Origin: an uncultured Ignavibacteria bacterium
GTDB taxonomy: Bacteria; Bacteroidota; Ignavibacteria; Tepidaquicellales; OLB5
Length of the DNA: 64,000 nucleotides
Assembly: GCA_937873695.1 (NCBI GenBank)
Contig: CALMYL010000004.1
Span: forward strand, 1 to 64,000
Direction of reading: 5' to 3'
Shown: one piece after another, positions 54,262-63,937 of the stretch
Layout of the letters: each line of letters opens with the position of its first letter
Position numbering within the stretch: the stretch's first letter is position 1
Position numbers and translations under genes: made by a program
The notes under the pieces: generated by a model
Told to the model about the DNA's origin: nothing
Seen by the model: only the letters and a program-made list of their open reading frames with translations
Databases searched by the model: none

Positions 54262-55227
54262 ATGGATATATTCAGGAAATTAGAAGCAGCGGCGAAGCGG
54301 AAGAAAAAAACGATAATTCTTCCGGAATCATATGACCCAAGAGTAATTGAGGCGGCGAAAGTAATTTTAAAGAAAAAACTGGCGAAGCTGATATTGATTG
54401 ATACAGGCAGAAACATAAGATTGCCTGAGAGCGATGACCTTGATATAATTGATATAGAGTTTTCTGTGCAGTTTGCAAAAGAATACAAGAGACTGAGAAG
54501 CAAAAAGATCAAGGGATTTACTTTGGCAGATGCAGAAAAAGCGTTAAATGATCCCCTTTTGTTTGCCTGCATGCTGCTTAAAAACAAATACGCTGATGCA
54601 GTAGTTGCCGGTAGTGTTTATTCAACGGGCAATGTATTGAGAAGCGCCATGCAGACAGTTGGTTTAAGCAAAGGGAATAAAACAGTTTCATCTTTTTTCC
54701 TGATGAGCTTTCCCAAAGCTCATAAAATGGCAGGCAGAGTTTTTGCTTATGGTGATTGCGGTGTACTGCCGAATCCGGATGCGGAGCAGCTGAGCGATAT
54801 TGCCATACAAACATCACTTAACTTTAAAAAATTAACCGGCATTAAACCAAGAACTGCTTTCCTTAGTTTTTCAACAAAGGGCAGCGCAAAAGATGCATCA
54901 ACAGAGAAAGTAATTAGAGCAATGCATATCACTCGCAGGCGTATGCCGGGTTTAATTTGTGACGGCGAAATGCAGTTTGATAGTGCATTTGTGCCTGCAA
55001 TAGCCCGGAGGAAAGACCCCAATGGTAAAATTAAGGGTGATGCCAATGTGTTTATATTCCCTGACCTGAATGCGGGTAATATTGCTTATAAAATTACGGA
55101 AAGAATCGGCGGGGCTGTTGCCACGGGACCGATAGTCCAGGGACTTGCCCTTCCTGTTATGGATCTGAGCCGCGGCTGCAATACTAACGATATTGTTAAT
55201 ATGAGTATAATAGCTTCACTTTATTGA
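54262..55227 (+). CDS. pta: phosphate acetyltransferase
   Basis: The 321-residue enzyme interconverts acetyl-CoA and acetyl phosphate. The family motifs LPESYDPRV near the start, DAVVAGSVYSTGNVLRSAMQ, SFSTKGSAKDASTEKV, PGLICDGEMQFDSAFVP, FPDLNAGNIAYKI and the closing GLALPVMDLSRGCNTNDIVN are present. It is the short catalytic form without the N-terminal regulatory DRTGG domain. No ackA is in the window. Confidence 0.96.
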   Translation: MDIFRKLEAAAKRKKKTIILPESYDPRVIEAAKVILKKKLAKLILIDTGRNIRLPESDDLDIIDIEFSVQFAKEYKRLRSKKIKGFTLADAEKALNDPLLFACMLLKNKYADAVVAGSVYSTGNVLRSAMQTVGLSKGNKTVSSFFLMSFPKAHKMAGRVFAYGDCGVLPNPDAEQLSDIAIQTSLNFKKLTGIKPRTAFLSFSTKGSAKDASTEKVIRAMHITRRRMPGLICDGEMQFDSAFVPAIARRKDPNGKIKGDANVFIFPDLNAGNIAYKITERIGGAVATGPIVQGLALPVMDLSRGCNTNDIVNMSIIASLY

Positions 55228-55278
55228 AAGTCTTTAATAAAATCAGTCTAACCGAATTACAATTTTACACACCCCGTC

Positions 55279-55315
55279 ACCGCCGTGGGCGGTGCCACCC
55301 TCCCGCCAAGGCGGG
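55279..55315. repeat. paired palindromes sharing the tRNA-array hairpin
   Basis: CACCGCCGTGGGCGGTG (55279-55295) is followed by ccaccctCCCGCCAAGGCGGGA (to 55316). The string ccaccctcccgcc is identical to the opening of the tRNA-like units at 2-300. The elements lie between pta and the acetyltransferase gene. Confidence 0.8.
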
Positions 55316-55360
55316 ACAAGCTTCTCAAGAGGGGAATTAAATGACAGTCAAAATATCAAA

Positions 55361-55807
55361 ATGAAAATAATAAAAGCAACACTTGCAGAACTTGAACAGA
55401 CTGCAAAATTATTCGATGATTACCGCGTATTTTATGATCAGGAGCCGGATATTGAGGGCGCGCTGAAGTTCATAAATGAACGGATGAAGAACAATGATTC
55501 AGTAATTTTTATCGCACTTGATGAGAATAACGAAGGTATGGGTTTTGCGCAGCTATACCCAAGCTTTACATCGATTGGTATGAAAAAAATGTGGGTGTTT
55601 AACGATCTGTATGTAGATATTATACACCGCCACAAAAAAGTAGCCGAGGGTTTGATAGAGCGTTCAAAAGAACTTATCCGTGAAACCGGAGCGGCCGGCA
55701 TGGTGCTTGAAACGCAGAACGAAAATCACCCGGCACAGAAACTGTATTACAAAACCGGGTGGATTAAGGACGATATGCACGCGAATTTTTTCTGGAAAAC
55801 TGATTAG
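55361..55807 (+). CDS. GNAT-family N-acetyltransferase
   Basis: From the ATG at 55361 the protein has 148 residues and starts directly with the first strand, MKIIKATLAELEQTAKLFDD. The longer frame from 55292 translates the palindrome. The acetyl-CoA-binding strand and loop appear as VFNDLYVDIIHRHKKVAEGL (the R/Q-x-x-G-x-G/A loop is modified to RHKKVAEG), followed by METQNENHPAQKLYYKTGW. The substrate is unknown. Confidence 0.85.
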   Translation: MKIIKATLAELEQTAKLFDDYRVFYDQEPDIEGALKFINERMKNNDSVIFIALDENNEGMGFAQLYPSFTSIGMKKMWVFNDLYVDIIHRHKKVAEGLIERSKELIRETGAAGMVLETQNENHPAQKLYYKTGWIKDDMHANFFWKTD

Positions 55808-55851
55808 ATAATTCTGATCTTAAGATTAAATTTTAAGGAACTTTTCAATTA

Positions 55852-55859
55852 TACTTTTG
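55852..55859 (+). promoter_or_regulatory. -7 element of the dnaJ-like gene
   Basis: tacttttg fits TAnnTTTG and lies 15 bp before the ATG at 55875, which implies a very short leader. Confidence 0.5.
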
Positions 55860-55874
55860 CATTAATAAATTGGT

Positions 55875-56852
55875 ATGGATTATAAAGATTATTATAAAAT
55901 ATTAGGAGTATCAAAATCAGCTTCGCAGGATGAGATTAAAAAAGCGTTCCGCAAGCTGGCTATGAAGTATCACCCTGATAAAAATGCGGGCGATAAGACA
56001 GCCGAGGCTAAGTTCAAAGAAGTGAACGAAGCGAATGAGGTTATTGGAGACCCTGAAAAACGCAAAAAGTATGACGAGCTTGGCTCAAACTGGAATGCTT
56101 ACCAGCAGGGCGGCAACACCGGCGGCGGATTTGACTGGGGCAAATATCAAAAACAATACGGGCAGCAGCAGTACGGCGGTCAGGGCGGCCAGACTTACAG
56201 CACAAATTTCGGTGATTTTGGCAGCGCTTTTGGCGGAGGAGGAGGCGGTTTCAGTGATTTCTTCGAGGCATTCTTTGGCGGTGCGGGTTCGGGTTTCACC
56301 GGAGGAAAGCAGCGCTCCGGCGGCAGACGCCAGCAATTGAAAGGCGAAGATATGCAGGCTGAGCTTCCCATCAGACTTGAAGATGCATATAACGGAGCCG
56401 AAACAATTTTTGAAGTTGGCGGTCAGAAAATAAAGCTCAAGATCAAAAAGGGTGCTTATGACGGACAGACCCTTAAACTTGCAGGTAAAGGTTACACGGG
56501 TCACAACAACGGCCCAAATGGTGACCTGCTATTAACATTAAAGCTGCAAAAACATCCCCTGTATAACAGGATTGATGATGACCTGTACATGGACCTTCCG
56601 CTTGATATTTTTACCGCAGTACTTGGCGGTAAGCTTGATGTGACAACCCTGAAGGGCAAAATTAAAATTACAATTCCTCCGGAAACATCGAATGGTAAGA
56701 CTCTGCGGCTCGGCGGACTTGGTATGCCGAAGTACGGAAAGGATTCACAGCACGGAGACCTTTTTGTTAAGATAGATCTCCAGACTCCAAAAGACTTAAC
56801 GGCTGAGGAAAAGAAATTATTTGAGCAGTTAAGGGATTTGAGAAAGAAGTGA
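55875..56852 (+). CDS. CbpA-like J-domain co-chaperone
   Basis: The 325-residue protein has an N-terminal J domain with the HPD motif (YHPDKNAG, about 34). A Gly/Gln/Phe-rich linker (about 75-145) and two C-terminal substrate-binding beta domains ([38 protein letters not shown]) follow. The four CxxCxGxG zinc repeats of true DnaJ are absent, so it is a type II (CbpA-like) Hsp40 that stimulates DnaK. It has its own promoter and a shared terminator with the converging operon. Confidence 0.93.
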   Translation: MDYKDYYKILGVSKSASQDEIKKAFRKLAMKYHPDKNAGDKTAEAKFKEVNEANEVIGDPEKRKKYDELGSNWNAYQQGGNTGGGFDWGKYQKQYGQQQYGGQGGQTYSTNFGDFGSAFGGGGGGFSDFFEAFFGGAGSGFTGGKQRSGGRRQQLKGEDMQAELPIRLEDAYNGAETIFEVGGQKIKLKIKKGAYDGQTLKLAGKGYTGHNNGPNGDLLLTLKLQKHPLYNRIDDDLYMDLPLDIFTAVLGGKLDVTTLKGKIKITIPPETSNGKTLRLGGLGMPKYGKDSQHGDLFVKIDLQTPKDLTAEEKKLFEQLRDLRKK

Positions 56853-56878
56853 ATTGATTTAAATTATCTGAAATTACA

Positions 56879-56905
56879 AGGGGCTCATAAACTGAGCCCC
56901 TTTTT
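56879..56905. terminator. terminator between the J-domain gene and the envelope operon
   Basis: AGGGGCTCA and TGAGCCCCT form a nine-base stem around taaac, with T on the right and A upstream. It can serve the plus-strand gene and probably the converging minus-strand operon. Confidence 0.85.
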
Positions 56906-56915
56906 AATTTATTGA

Positions 56916-57653
56916 TCACGTATCTATGTGTTTCTTAATAATGAACTCTATTCGTTTGATCTTATTTGCTTTCAGTCCTTTTTCAAACAGATACATTTCA
57001 TTCTTTGCGGTTATGGCTCCTATAACACCTCCAACTAATCCAGCGGGGATTGAAGCTAAGAAGCAAAAAGCGATCAACCCAGGGAAACCGATACTTCCGT
57101 GACCCCCTGAAATTGAAAGCCCGGTGACCAGGCCAATTCCTATACCAACAAGAGAACCGATAAAATATCCTTTACCAAAAGGCGCTGAAGGTTTGAATTC
57201 CATTTTTCTTATTCCCGCAATGTTAACTGTTTTTGAGCGGTTATCTTTAACTACCCTGATCGTAGTATCAGTATCCAGAATGACCCTCACATTCAGGTAA
57301 GAGCTTTTATCATCCATATAAATATCACAATACTCCGTTGTATCAATTCTAACCGTTTCAATATTTAACTCCTCATATTTCCCTGTGGGATTTTCTTCAA
57401 CATCAGAAAGCTCAATTTCGGGGTTCAGAACAAATTTGATACCATTAACGGGAATATCATGCCTCGTAACATCTGTTTGCAGTGTTATAGTGTCTGATCC
57501 CCTGTTTACAATCTTACCTTCAGCCTGAAAACCGTTATACAGAACAATTTTACAATTCCTGCCAAGTCTGAGTGAATCACTTGAATTGTTTTGTGAGTTT
57601 GCTGTGCTAACCAGATTCAGAATAATAATACTTACTAAGAGGATGATTTTCAT
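56916..57653 (-). CDS. exported protein of unknown function, paralogue of 57676-58398
   Basis: The 245-residue protein has a signal peptide (about 1-20) and a beta-rich core that starts LRLGRNCKIVLYNGFQAEGKIVNRG and repeats the pattern with DTTEYCDIYMDDKSS. A glycine-rich membrane segment follows (GKGYFIGSLVGIGIGLVTGL), then a second hydrophobic stretch before a basic end. The core looks like two SH3/Sm-like barrels of the 'DG-x-GxV' kind also seen at 58413. It is a tandem duplicate of its neighbour, 22 bp apart, and the last gene of the operon. Confidence 0.7.
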   Translation of the reverse strand: MKIILLVSIIILNLVSTANSQNNSSDSLRLGRNCKIVLYNGFQAEGKIVNRGSDTITLQTDVTRHDIPVNGIKFVLNPEIELSDVEENPTGKYEELNIETVRIDTTEYCDIYMDDKSSYLNVRVILDTDTTIRVVKDNRSKTVNIAGIRKMEFKPSAPFGKGYFIGSLVGIGIGLVTGLSISGGHGSIGFPGLIAFCFLASIPAGLVGGVIGAITAKNEMYLFEKGLKANKIKRIEFIIKKHIDT

Positions 57654-57675
57654 ATGTTAACTGATTAATTAAGTG

Positions 57676-58398
57676 TTAAGTGTGTTTTTGTATCAAGGCT
57701 TTAATTCTTTTTACCTTCCCGGGATAAATACCTTTATTAAAAAGATAGATATCATCACGTGCAAACAATTCACCAAATAACCCGCCTATTATTCCAAAAG
57801 GTATAGAGCCTAACCCCGAATACACTATATAGTGATATACATCTGCACCACCAAGGGAAAATAAATAAATTGTAAGAAAGCTAACCCCCGCTCCGATTAT
57901 TGAGCCGATCAAATATCCTTTTCCAAATGGTGCCGAAGATTTAAATACAATCTTTCTGATCCCGGCAAGATTAATGATTTTACTTTTGTTTTCTTTTATT
58001 ACTTTCAGTGTTGTATCTGTATCGGCCACAAGAAGTACACCACTTAAAACAGATTTATCCTGGAGATAAAGATCACATTTTCCGGTTGTATCACTTTTGA
58101 CTGATTCAATAACATAATCACTGTAGTTAAGTGTATCAATTATTTCAAGATCAGTAATTTCCACATCCAAATCCATGACATATTTTACATCTTTGACCGG
58201 AATGAACAGCTTAGTTATATCCGTCTTAAGTGTTATTGTATCATTAGACCTGTTTATTATTTTACCTTCAGTCTGGAAACCGTTATACAGAACTACTTTA
58301 CACTCCCTGCCAAGCCTGAGTGAATCGGTTTGCCCTGTTGCATCAGGGATATTCAACAGCATCATAAACAATGCCGCAAGAAAAATAATTTTTTTCAT
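57676..58398 (-). CDS. exported protein of unknown function, paralogue of 56916-57653
   Basis: The 240-residue protein shares nearly the whole architecture with its neighbour: signal peptide, SLRLGRECKVVLYNGFQTEGKI, VKDVKYVMDLDVEITDLE, the SAPFGKGYLIGSIIGAGVSF membrane segment, and a basic tail ending KRIKALIQKHT. It begins 14 bp after the stop of the barrel gene at 58413 and is co-transcribed with it. The function is unknown. Confidence 0.7.
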   Translation of the reverse strand: MKKIIFLAALFMMLLNIPDATGQTDSLRLGRECKVVLYNGFQTEGKIINRSNDTITLKTDITKLFIPVKDVKYVMDLDVEITDLEIIDTLNYSDYVIESVKSDTTGKCDLYLQDKSVLSGVLLVADTDTTLKVIKENKSKIINLAGIRKIVFKSSAPFGKGYLIGSIIGAGVSFLTIYLFSLGGADVYHYIVYSGLGSIPFGIIGGLFGELFARDDIYLFNKGIYPGKVKRIKALIQKHT

Positions 58399-58412
58399 AG
58401 AGTCTCTCCCCG

Positions 58413-59267
58413 TTAATAAAGCATATATGTTATACCTGCCCTGATGGGGAAATACCCGCTTCCGAAGAACCAGAAGAATCCCTGGTACGTAGTTAAATTA
58501 TACTGCGCCTCTGCAAACGCTCCAATGCGGCTGCTTATCTTAAAACGCAGGCCACCGCCCAGCGCCATGCTGAAATTTGTGTAATCTCTATCAGGATTAA
58601 AGTACGAGTAATAGCTTGAATCGTAATAATTATAACTGGTGTGTGTATACCCATCTTCTCTAACGTGCATAATTCCAACTCCCGCAAGTCCGTACACGCT
58701 GAACTTTGTTTTAGTATTAAAATCACCGAAGATGAACTCAGCATATAAATTGTAGACATTTATATTCTGTTTCGCAGGGTCATAGCTTTGGTAACCGTAG
58801 CTGTAATAGTAATCATTAATTTCCCGCTGCATCCTGCTGAAACTTAGATCTATCCTTATGGCTTTATTTTCGCTGAACGGATAGAGTCCGGTCAGCTGCA
58901 TTGAATACCCCGGCGATTTAATATCCCTGTATCCATCGTCAAAGTCGCCGCCCTGCAGCAGCACTCCCCCGCCCAATGTAAATAATCCTTTCATTAACCT
59001 GGGTACAGTACTTTTGGATACACTGAAAATATCTTCGTAGCGGATACGGACAGTGCCTTCATCGGTCACCATGTAAACGTAAACGGAATCCTGTTTGGCA
59101 ACCCTGCCGATAATTTCTTTATCGTTATACATTGTGATGCGGTATTTGGCGCCGGTTATTATGGAATCCATAACAACTTCTTCCTGTGAAAATGAGGTGG
59201 ATGTGAATACGGTACTTATAATGAATAGTGCTGCAAGGAGGATGGAAGATAAATTATTGATAGTCAT
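58413..59267 (-). CDS. outer-membrane beta-barrel protein
   Basis: The 284-residue protein has a signal peptide (about 1-27). Next is a small N-terminal segment (YRITMYNDKEIIGRVAKQDSVYVYM...IRYEDIFSV) of the same pattern as the two downstream proteins. A C-terminal OmpA/porin-like barrel of alternating strands follows (KAIRIDLSFSRMQREI, NVYNLYAEFIFGDF, FSVYGLAGVGIMHVR, FSMALGGGLRFKISSRIGAFAEAQYNLT), ending YFPIRAGITYMLY. It heads the three-gene operon and carries the promoter. Confidence 0.8.
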   Translation of the reverse strand: MTINNLSSILLAALFIISTVFTSTSFSQEEVVMDSIITGAKYRITMYNDKEIIGRVAKQDSVYVYMVTDEGTVRIRYEDIFSVSKSTVPRLMKGLFTLGGGVLLQGGDFDDGYRDIKSPGYSMQLTGLYPFSENKAIRIDLSFSRMQREINDYYYSYGYQSYDPAKQNINVYNLYAEFIFGDFNTKTKFSVYGLAGVGIMHVREDGYTHTSYNYYDSSYYSYFNPDRDYTNFSMALGGGLRFKISSRIGAFAEAQYNLTTYQGFFWFFGSGYFPIRAGITYMLY

Positions 59268-59301
59268 AAATGATTATTAATTTACCCAATATCAGGTTAC
59301 C

Positions 59302-59309
59302 CAAATATA
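59302..59309 (-). promoter_or_regulatory. -7 element of the envelope operon
   Basis: Plus-strand caaatata is the complement of TATATTTG, 35 bp upstream of the ATG. The rest of the 302-bp gap to 59570 shows nothing else firm. Confidence 0.55.
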
Positions 59310-59569
59310 GCAGGTAAATAATGTGAAATAAACAGGAAATGGTATCTTGAAAAAAATATTTTTTTGAGGGGTTACTCAACAACAGGGGTAAAATTATAGT
59401 TCCGCTAGGTTATGGGGTAAAACACGGACATAAATGATTTTAGCATATTTTCAAGGAATTAATCAAAATTAGACAGGATTTAAGCAACCGGGTTTTATTT
59501 AAGTTTTAATAAAATAAATAATAAACTATATTTAAATAAGTTCATTCAATAAATTTATTTTATCTTGCA

Positions 59570-61195
59570 ATGAAAAAATTTATTAGTTTATCAGCATACC
59601 TTTTCATAGTTTACTCATCAACAATATTCTCACAGGGGACGGCGTTTATCAGCGAACTTGCGCCTGTACACAGGACATATTACGATATACAGTCAAACGG
59701 GAGTCCGCATTTAATACAGTTTGATACTTTGTACCCGGGAACAAATGTCCATGCTGTATTTCAATGCTCTCTAGAAAGCGATAGTCTTAATTCATCAAGA
59801 CGTGTTATATTCTGCTTTAGTACCGATAACGGAGACACCTGGACTGACTATGGTCCTCAGCCGCCAGAATATCGCTCAGGTTTCCCGGTACTTCAGATAA
59901 TGAGTGATGGCAGCGCTTTGATAGGTATGAACACAAATTATGGTTCGGGGTTAGATCGTGCTCAATGGTTTGCTGATATTGCTCCAGGTGCAGGAACATT
60001 TGTACGGCTTGATCCCGGAGCGTCAGGTTTGGGTCCACTTTGGCCAAATGGCATTACAACTGCTTCGCTTAATAATACAACCAAATTTGTTTTTGCAGCC
60101 GGAAATATGCTGAACAGAGGTTTGAGTGTAGTTAATTCCAGTTTCAGCGGATATGTTGCACAACCTGATATTTCCAATTCGTTTTCATGCGCTTTTGCAC
60201 GTGGACAAAACGGGAAAATAGGTATGGCATATATTATGGATGCCACAGTCACACCGGGAAAGGTCAGTTACCGCGAAAGTACTGATGACGGCGTAACCTG
60301 GGGAGCATCTGTATTGGTGTGGAATCCCGCTGTAAACAACAATTACGGTGCATATTTGGGAATTGATATGACGTACAACGGAAACTCACCGTGTATTGTA
60401 TTTGAAACAGTAAAATATATTTCTAACCAGCCGGATATTCATTCAACCGCAAGAATCCAGTTTTGGTCGCCAACTGTAAACTCAGGCAATCCGGTTGTAT
60501 TGGATTCATCTAACGATATGACCGGTGCAAATCCTCAGCAAGATGGATTTGCTGCTGTTTGCAGGCCCGTAATTGGCAGAGTAAGAGATACATGTTTTTT
60601 CGTAGCGTATTGTAAAGCCCGGACAGACATTCTTGACTCTAACAATTATTTTGATATTTACTTCAGGCACTCTACAAATTCAGGAAGTTTCTGGTATTCC
60701 GCTTCAAGAATAACAAACAATTCAGGTCCTATAAGAGATAACAGGTATGTTTCAATTTCAGGCAGAAACATATATGGTTATAGCATGATTTTTCATATGT
60801 TGTTCCAACAGGATTCAATACCGGGTAGCTTTGTAAATGGCGCAGAGAAGTCACTAGCCAGAATAATGTACTGTAAATTAGTTTTGCCCACCGGTGGTTT
60901 CGGTATTCAGAATATCGGCTCCGAAAATCCGGAAGCTTTCAGGCTTAAACAAAATTTCCCGAATCCGTTCAATCCAAAGACCATTATAGATTTTGATATC
61001 CCGAAGGAATCTGAAGTAGAATTAACAGTGTACAATTCACAGGGTAAAGTTATTGCGGTATTAGTTGATCAGAATCTGACGGCGGGTTCATACAGGGTTG
61101 ATTGGGATGCTGAAAAATTTTCAAGCGGAATTTACTTTTACACTATCAGAGCGGGAAATTTTTATGAGTCGAAAAAAATGGTGCTGATAAAATAA
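59570..61195 (+). CDS. secreted BNR/sialidase-fold protein with T9SS C-terminal domain
   Basis: The 541-residue protein has a signal peptide (about 1-22). A propeller contains Asp-box-like loops (FSTDNGDTWTDYG, ESTDDGVTWGASV, HSTNSGSFWYSAS). The type IX sorting domain follows: LKQNFPNPFNPKTIIDFDIP...SSGIYFYTIRAGNFYESKKMVLIK. The arginine triad of true sialidases could not be assigned. Expected at the cell surface. Monocistronic. Confidence 0.82.
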   Translation: MKKFISLSAYLFIVYSSTIFSQGTAFISELAPVHRTYYDIQSNGSPHLIQFDTLYPGTNVHAVFQCSLESDSLNSSRRVIFCFSTDNGDTWTDYGPQPPEYRSGFPVLQIMSDGSALIGMNTNYGSGLDRAQWFADIAPGAGTFVRLDPGASGLGPLWPNGITTASLNNTTKFVFAAGNMLNRGLSVVNSSFSGYVAQPDISNSFSCAFARGQNGKIGMAYIMDATVTPGKVSYRESTDDGVTWGASVLVWNPAVNNNYGAYLGIDMTYNGNSPCIVFETVKYISNQPDIHSTARIQFWSPTVNSGNPVVLDSSNDMTGANPQQDGFAAVCRPVIGRVRDTCFFVAYCKARTDILDSNNYFDIYFRHSTNSGSFWYSASRITNNSGPIRDNRYVSISGRNIYGYSMIFHMLFQQDSIPGSFVNGAEKSLARIMYCKLVLPTGGFGIQNIGSENPEAFRLKQNFPNPFNPKTIIDFDIPKESEVELTVYNSQGKVIAVLVDQNLTAGSYRVDWDAEKFSSGIYFYTIRAGNFYESKKMVLIK

Positions 61196-61275
61196 GAGTT
61201 CGGTAGATACTGCGGAACTAAACAGAACACGGATGTTACGGATTTAACAGATTTACACGGATTTAATTCATTTTA
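61196..61275. repeat. degenerate cacgga/acagattt repeat, left copy
   Basis: acacggatgttacggatttaacagatttacacggattta is an imperfect short-period repeat. A related run, gaacatggatgacactgatgaaacagatc...tcagtttaatcagtg, lies at 61700-61795 on the other side of the small membrane gene. The copies are probably related simple-sequence elements. Confidence 0.5.
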
Positions 61276-61281
61276 AAATGA

Positions 61282-61671
61282 TTAATTTTCGCTTACCCTG
61301 CCGTGTACAGTAAAGATAACAGCATGATAAAGTACCACAATTAATGGTATGACAAAAAACATCCAGTGCCCCGCAAAATTGAATAAATATGTAAACAACA
61401 CTGCAAGCGCAACTAACGCTAGAGCCAGATACAGCAGAACATTCCTTTTGGCGTAAGCCAGTACTATCATTATTGCGGCTACTATTCCCGAAGCAACAAT
61501 TGCAAATACAAGTACCCAGAGAAAATAATTAAAAATGTTATCAATACTTTCTGATACTCCATCAACCTTGAAGAAGAACGATACAACAAACTTCACTGCA
61601 AGTATGTACACCGGTATTTGCAGGTAGATGAGTATCTTTCGTAATATATGAAGTTGTTTAGATGTATTCAT
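61282..61671 (-). CDS. small four-helix membrane protein
   Basis: The 129-residue protein has four hydrophobic helices (about 12-33, 45-68, 75-96 and 98-122) with few charged residues and an amphipathic basic start. No motif places it in a family. It is flanked by simple-sequence repeats and is not in an obvious operon. Confidence 0.6.
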   Translation of the reverse strand: MNTSKQLHILRKILIYLQIPVYILAVKFVVSFFFKVDGVSESIDNIFNYFLWVLVFAIVASGIVAAIMIVLAYAKRNVLLYLALALVALAVLFTYLFNFAGHWMFFVIPLIVVLYHAVIFTVHGRVSEN

Positions 61672-61699
61672 TTGGTTTAGTGAAAATGCGTGTGTTTAA

Positions 61700-61919
61700 T
61701 AGAACATGGATGACACTGATGAAACAGATCTGCGCGGATAAGTAAGAAACTAATCCGTGAACATCAGTCAAATCAGTTTAATCAGTGTTCTGTTTATATA
61801 TTAAGCTGCACAAGCAGTCAGGCACACCCCAGTCTGCCTCTTCGATTCGACAGGCAGGCCTTCCGCTTCGCTCACTCCACGTGTCAGAGCCAGTTCTTCG
61901 ACCTCTCGAGAGCGGAATA
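61700..61919. repeat. repeat-rich intergenic stretch
   Basis: It contains the right copy of the cacgga/cagttt-type repeat (to about 61795) and a GC-rich segment with GCCTG...CAGGC pairing (tctgcctc...gacaggcagg, 61835-61860). No gene is supported. Confidence 0.5.
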
Positions 61920-63341
61920 TTAACCTGTTACTTCTTTCTTCTGCCTGTTAAAATAATAATACAACGGAATGCCTATTGCAACCAGCAGCATACCGAAAAC
62001 TGCGTTACGGACGTTGTACCAAATACTGAATCCAACGAAGAATGCCGAGAACAATACAAAGAATGCCGGCAATATCGGATAACCGAAAGCTTTGTAAGGC
62101 CGCTCAGCATTAGGCATCTTTTTGCGAAGCACAAACACGCCATATGCACCCATACCGTAGAATATCCACGAAACAAATATCAGCATATCGGTCAGCTGGT
62201 CAAATGTACCTGTCATAGTAATTAAGCTGGCCCAGATTCCCTGAATAATGATTGAAGTACCGGGGGTTTTATATTTATGGTGAACGTCTTCAAGCTTCCT
62301 GAAGAACAAACCGTCTTTTGCCATTGCGTAATAGACTCTTGCACTGACTAAAATTGTACCGTTAGTTGTACCGAAGGTAGATACCATTACAGCAATTGCT
62401 ACGAATGCGCCACCCCACTCACCCACTGAGCGCTTCATAACATCAGCCGCAAGGAAGGAAGAATCCTTCATCACATCTGCCGGAAGAACGTAGAAATAAG
62501 CCAGGTTTACCAGCAGGTAAATCAGTATTACAAATGACATTCCGAAAATCATAGCCTTTGGAATATTCCGCTGAGCGTCTTTTACTTCACCCCCAAGGTA
62601 AGTGATGTTATTCCACCCGTCATAAGCCCAAAACGCTCCGCTTAGAGCGAGGACGATTCCCCCTAACAGACTGCCCGATGGATACTGGAAAGCTGAATTA
62701 ACGAAAGGTGAGAAGTTTGCTACAGAACCGGCTCCCATAGTAAGCGCCAGTACGACTATGAATGCAATTGCTATATTTTTTAGTATGGTAAATACATTCT
62801 GCACAATGCCGCCAAATGCAACACCGAAGAAATTTACTGTTGAAAGGAACATTATCAAAGCAATGGTAAGCATCTTTAATCCAATATCTTTAAGCGGGTA
62901 CAGGTCAAGAATTACCTGCTCACCCCACTGCAGTGAAAAGCCCCAGGCTTCCCATTCCGGCGAGAGATGCGGAGTTGGAAAAAAGTACTCAAAGTACCCG
63001 CTGAATACGTATGCAATCGAGGCAATTGAACCTGTCTGAATAACGGCAAATATTGCCCAGCCATAAAGGTAAGCGGTAAAGTTGCCGTACATTTCGCGGA
63101 AGTACACATACTGTCCCCCTGCCCTTGGCAGGATGCCTGCAACTTCAGCGTTGGTTAGCGCACCTATTAAGCTGATGATACCTGCTATCAGCCAGATAGC
63201 GAGAATTATCCCCGGTGCGCCAAGCTCCCCGGACATTGATGCGGATTTCTTGAAGATACCGGAGCCGATCATTGAGCCTATTACTATAGTAACGGCTGTG
63301 AAAAGTCCTAACTTCCTTATTAAAGAATGCTTTTGTTCCAT
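61920..63341 (-). CDS. APC-superfamily amino-acid permease
   Basis: The 473-residue protein has twelve predicted membrane helices and the LAT/APC signature in helix 1, IGSMIGSGIFKKSASM (about 21-36), which is the substrate-binding unwound region. TM6 has LSGAFWAYDGWNNITYLGGEVK, also typical of the family. It probably imports or exchanges amino acids by proton coupling. Specificity cannot be told. The C-terminus is short and basic. Confidence 0.9.
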   Translation of the reverse strand: MEQKHSLIRKLGLFTAVTIVIGSMIGSGIFKKSASMSGELGAPGIILAIWLIAGIISLIGALTNAEVAGILPRAGGQYVYFREMYGNFTAYLYGWAIFAVIQTGSIASIAYVFSGYFEYFFPTPHLSPEWEAWGFSLQWGEQVILDLYPLKDIGLKMLTIALIMFLSTVNFFGVAFGGIVQNVFTILKNIAIAFIVVLALTMGAGSVANFSPFVNSAFQYPSGSLLGGIVLALSGAFWAYDGWNNITYLGGEVKDAQRNIPKAMIFGMSFVILIYLLVNLAYFYVLPADVMKDSSFLAADVMKRSVGEWGGAFVAIAVMVSTFGTTNGTILVSARVYYAMAKDGLFFRKLEDVHHKYKTPGTSIIIQGIWASLITMTGTFDQLTDMLIFVSWIFYGMGAYGVFVLRKKMPNAERPYKAFGYPILPAFFVLFSAFFVGFSIWYNVRNAVFGMLLVAIGIPLYYYFNRQKKEVTG

Positions 63342-63937
63342 ATTTTGTGCATTAATTTTAACCCCGCAAAATACAAATGTTTGAATTTAATAGCAATTTT
63401 GAAGCTACGCCACCTAAATCCTCCCCGCAAGGGAGGACTATCATTCAAATTATTCTAGCCGGGCTATGATTTTGGATATACAATATTTCATTTAAGATAT
63501 GCTAATTACTAAATTATACTTGTTACCTTACGTAGAGAAACCTTGCGTTCTTATTGACTTTTTGTATAACTAATTGGTTGCCATCGAAAAACTTCCTTCA
63601 GGGCTAAAGCCCACACGCTGGAGATTTAAAATACCCCGTCATAAATGACGGGGTTAATAGATTTGAATTTTCTATTAATTTATTCAACGGTACACGATTC
63701 TCTTTGCGAAACTTTGTGTTCTTTGAGCCTTTGTGTCTAATAGAGAATTCATTTGTGCAAACACCAGGTAGGGCAAAACTGAGCAATTTTAGGATTTTTC
63801 GCATAAGAAACCCGAAACAACAGGATAAATTTTTCCTGAAACAAAACGTTAAAATGCAGGTTCTATAATTGTATTTAAATATGCAAATGATTAATTTTAC
63901 AAAAATAAAACAATCAATATAGAAGGAAACAAGTAAA
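63342..63937. other. 596-bp gene-free stretch with two palindromes
   Basis: AGGGCTAAAGCCC (63599-63611) and ACCCCGTCATAAATGACGGGGT (63633-63654) lie close together, as in the pair at 20849-20904. A short minus-strand reading frame across this stretch looks random. The rest is AT-rich with no clear feature. Confidence 0.55.
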
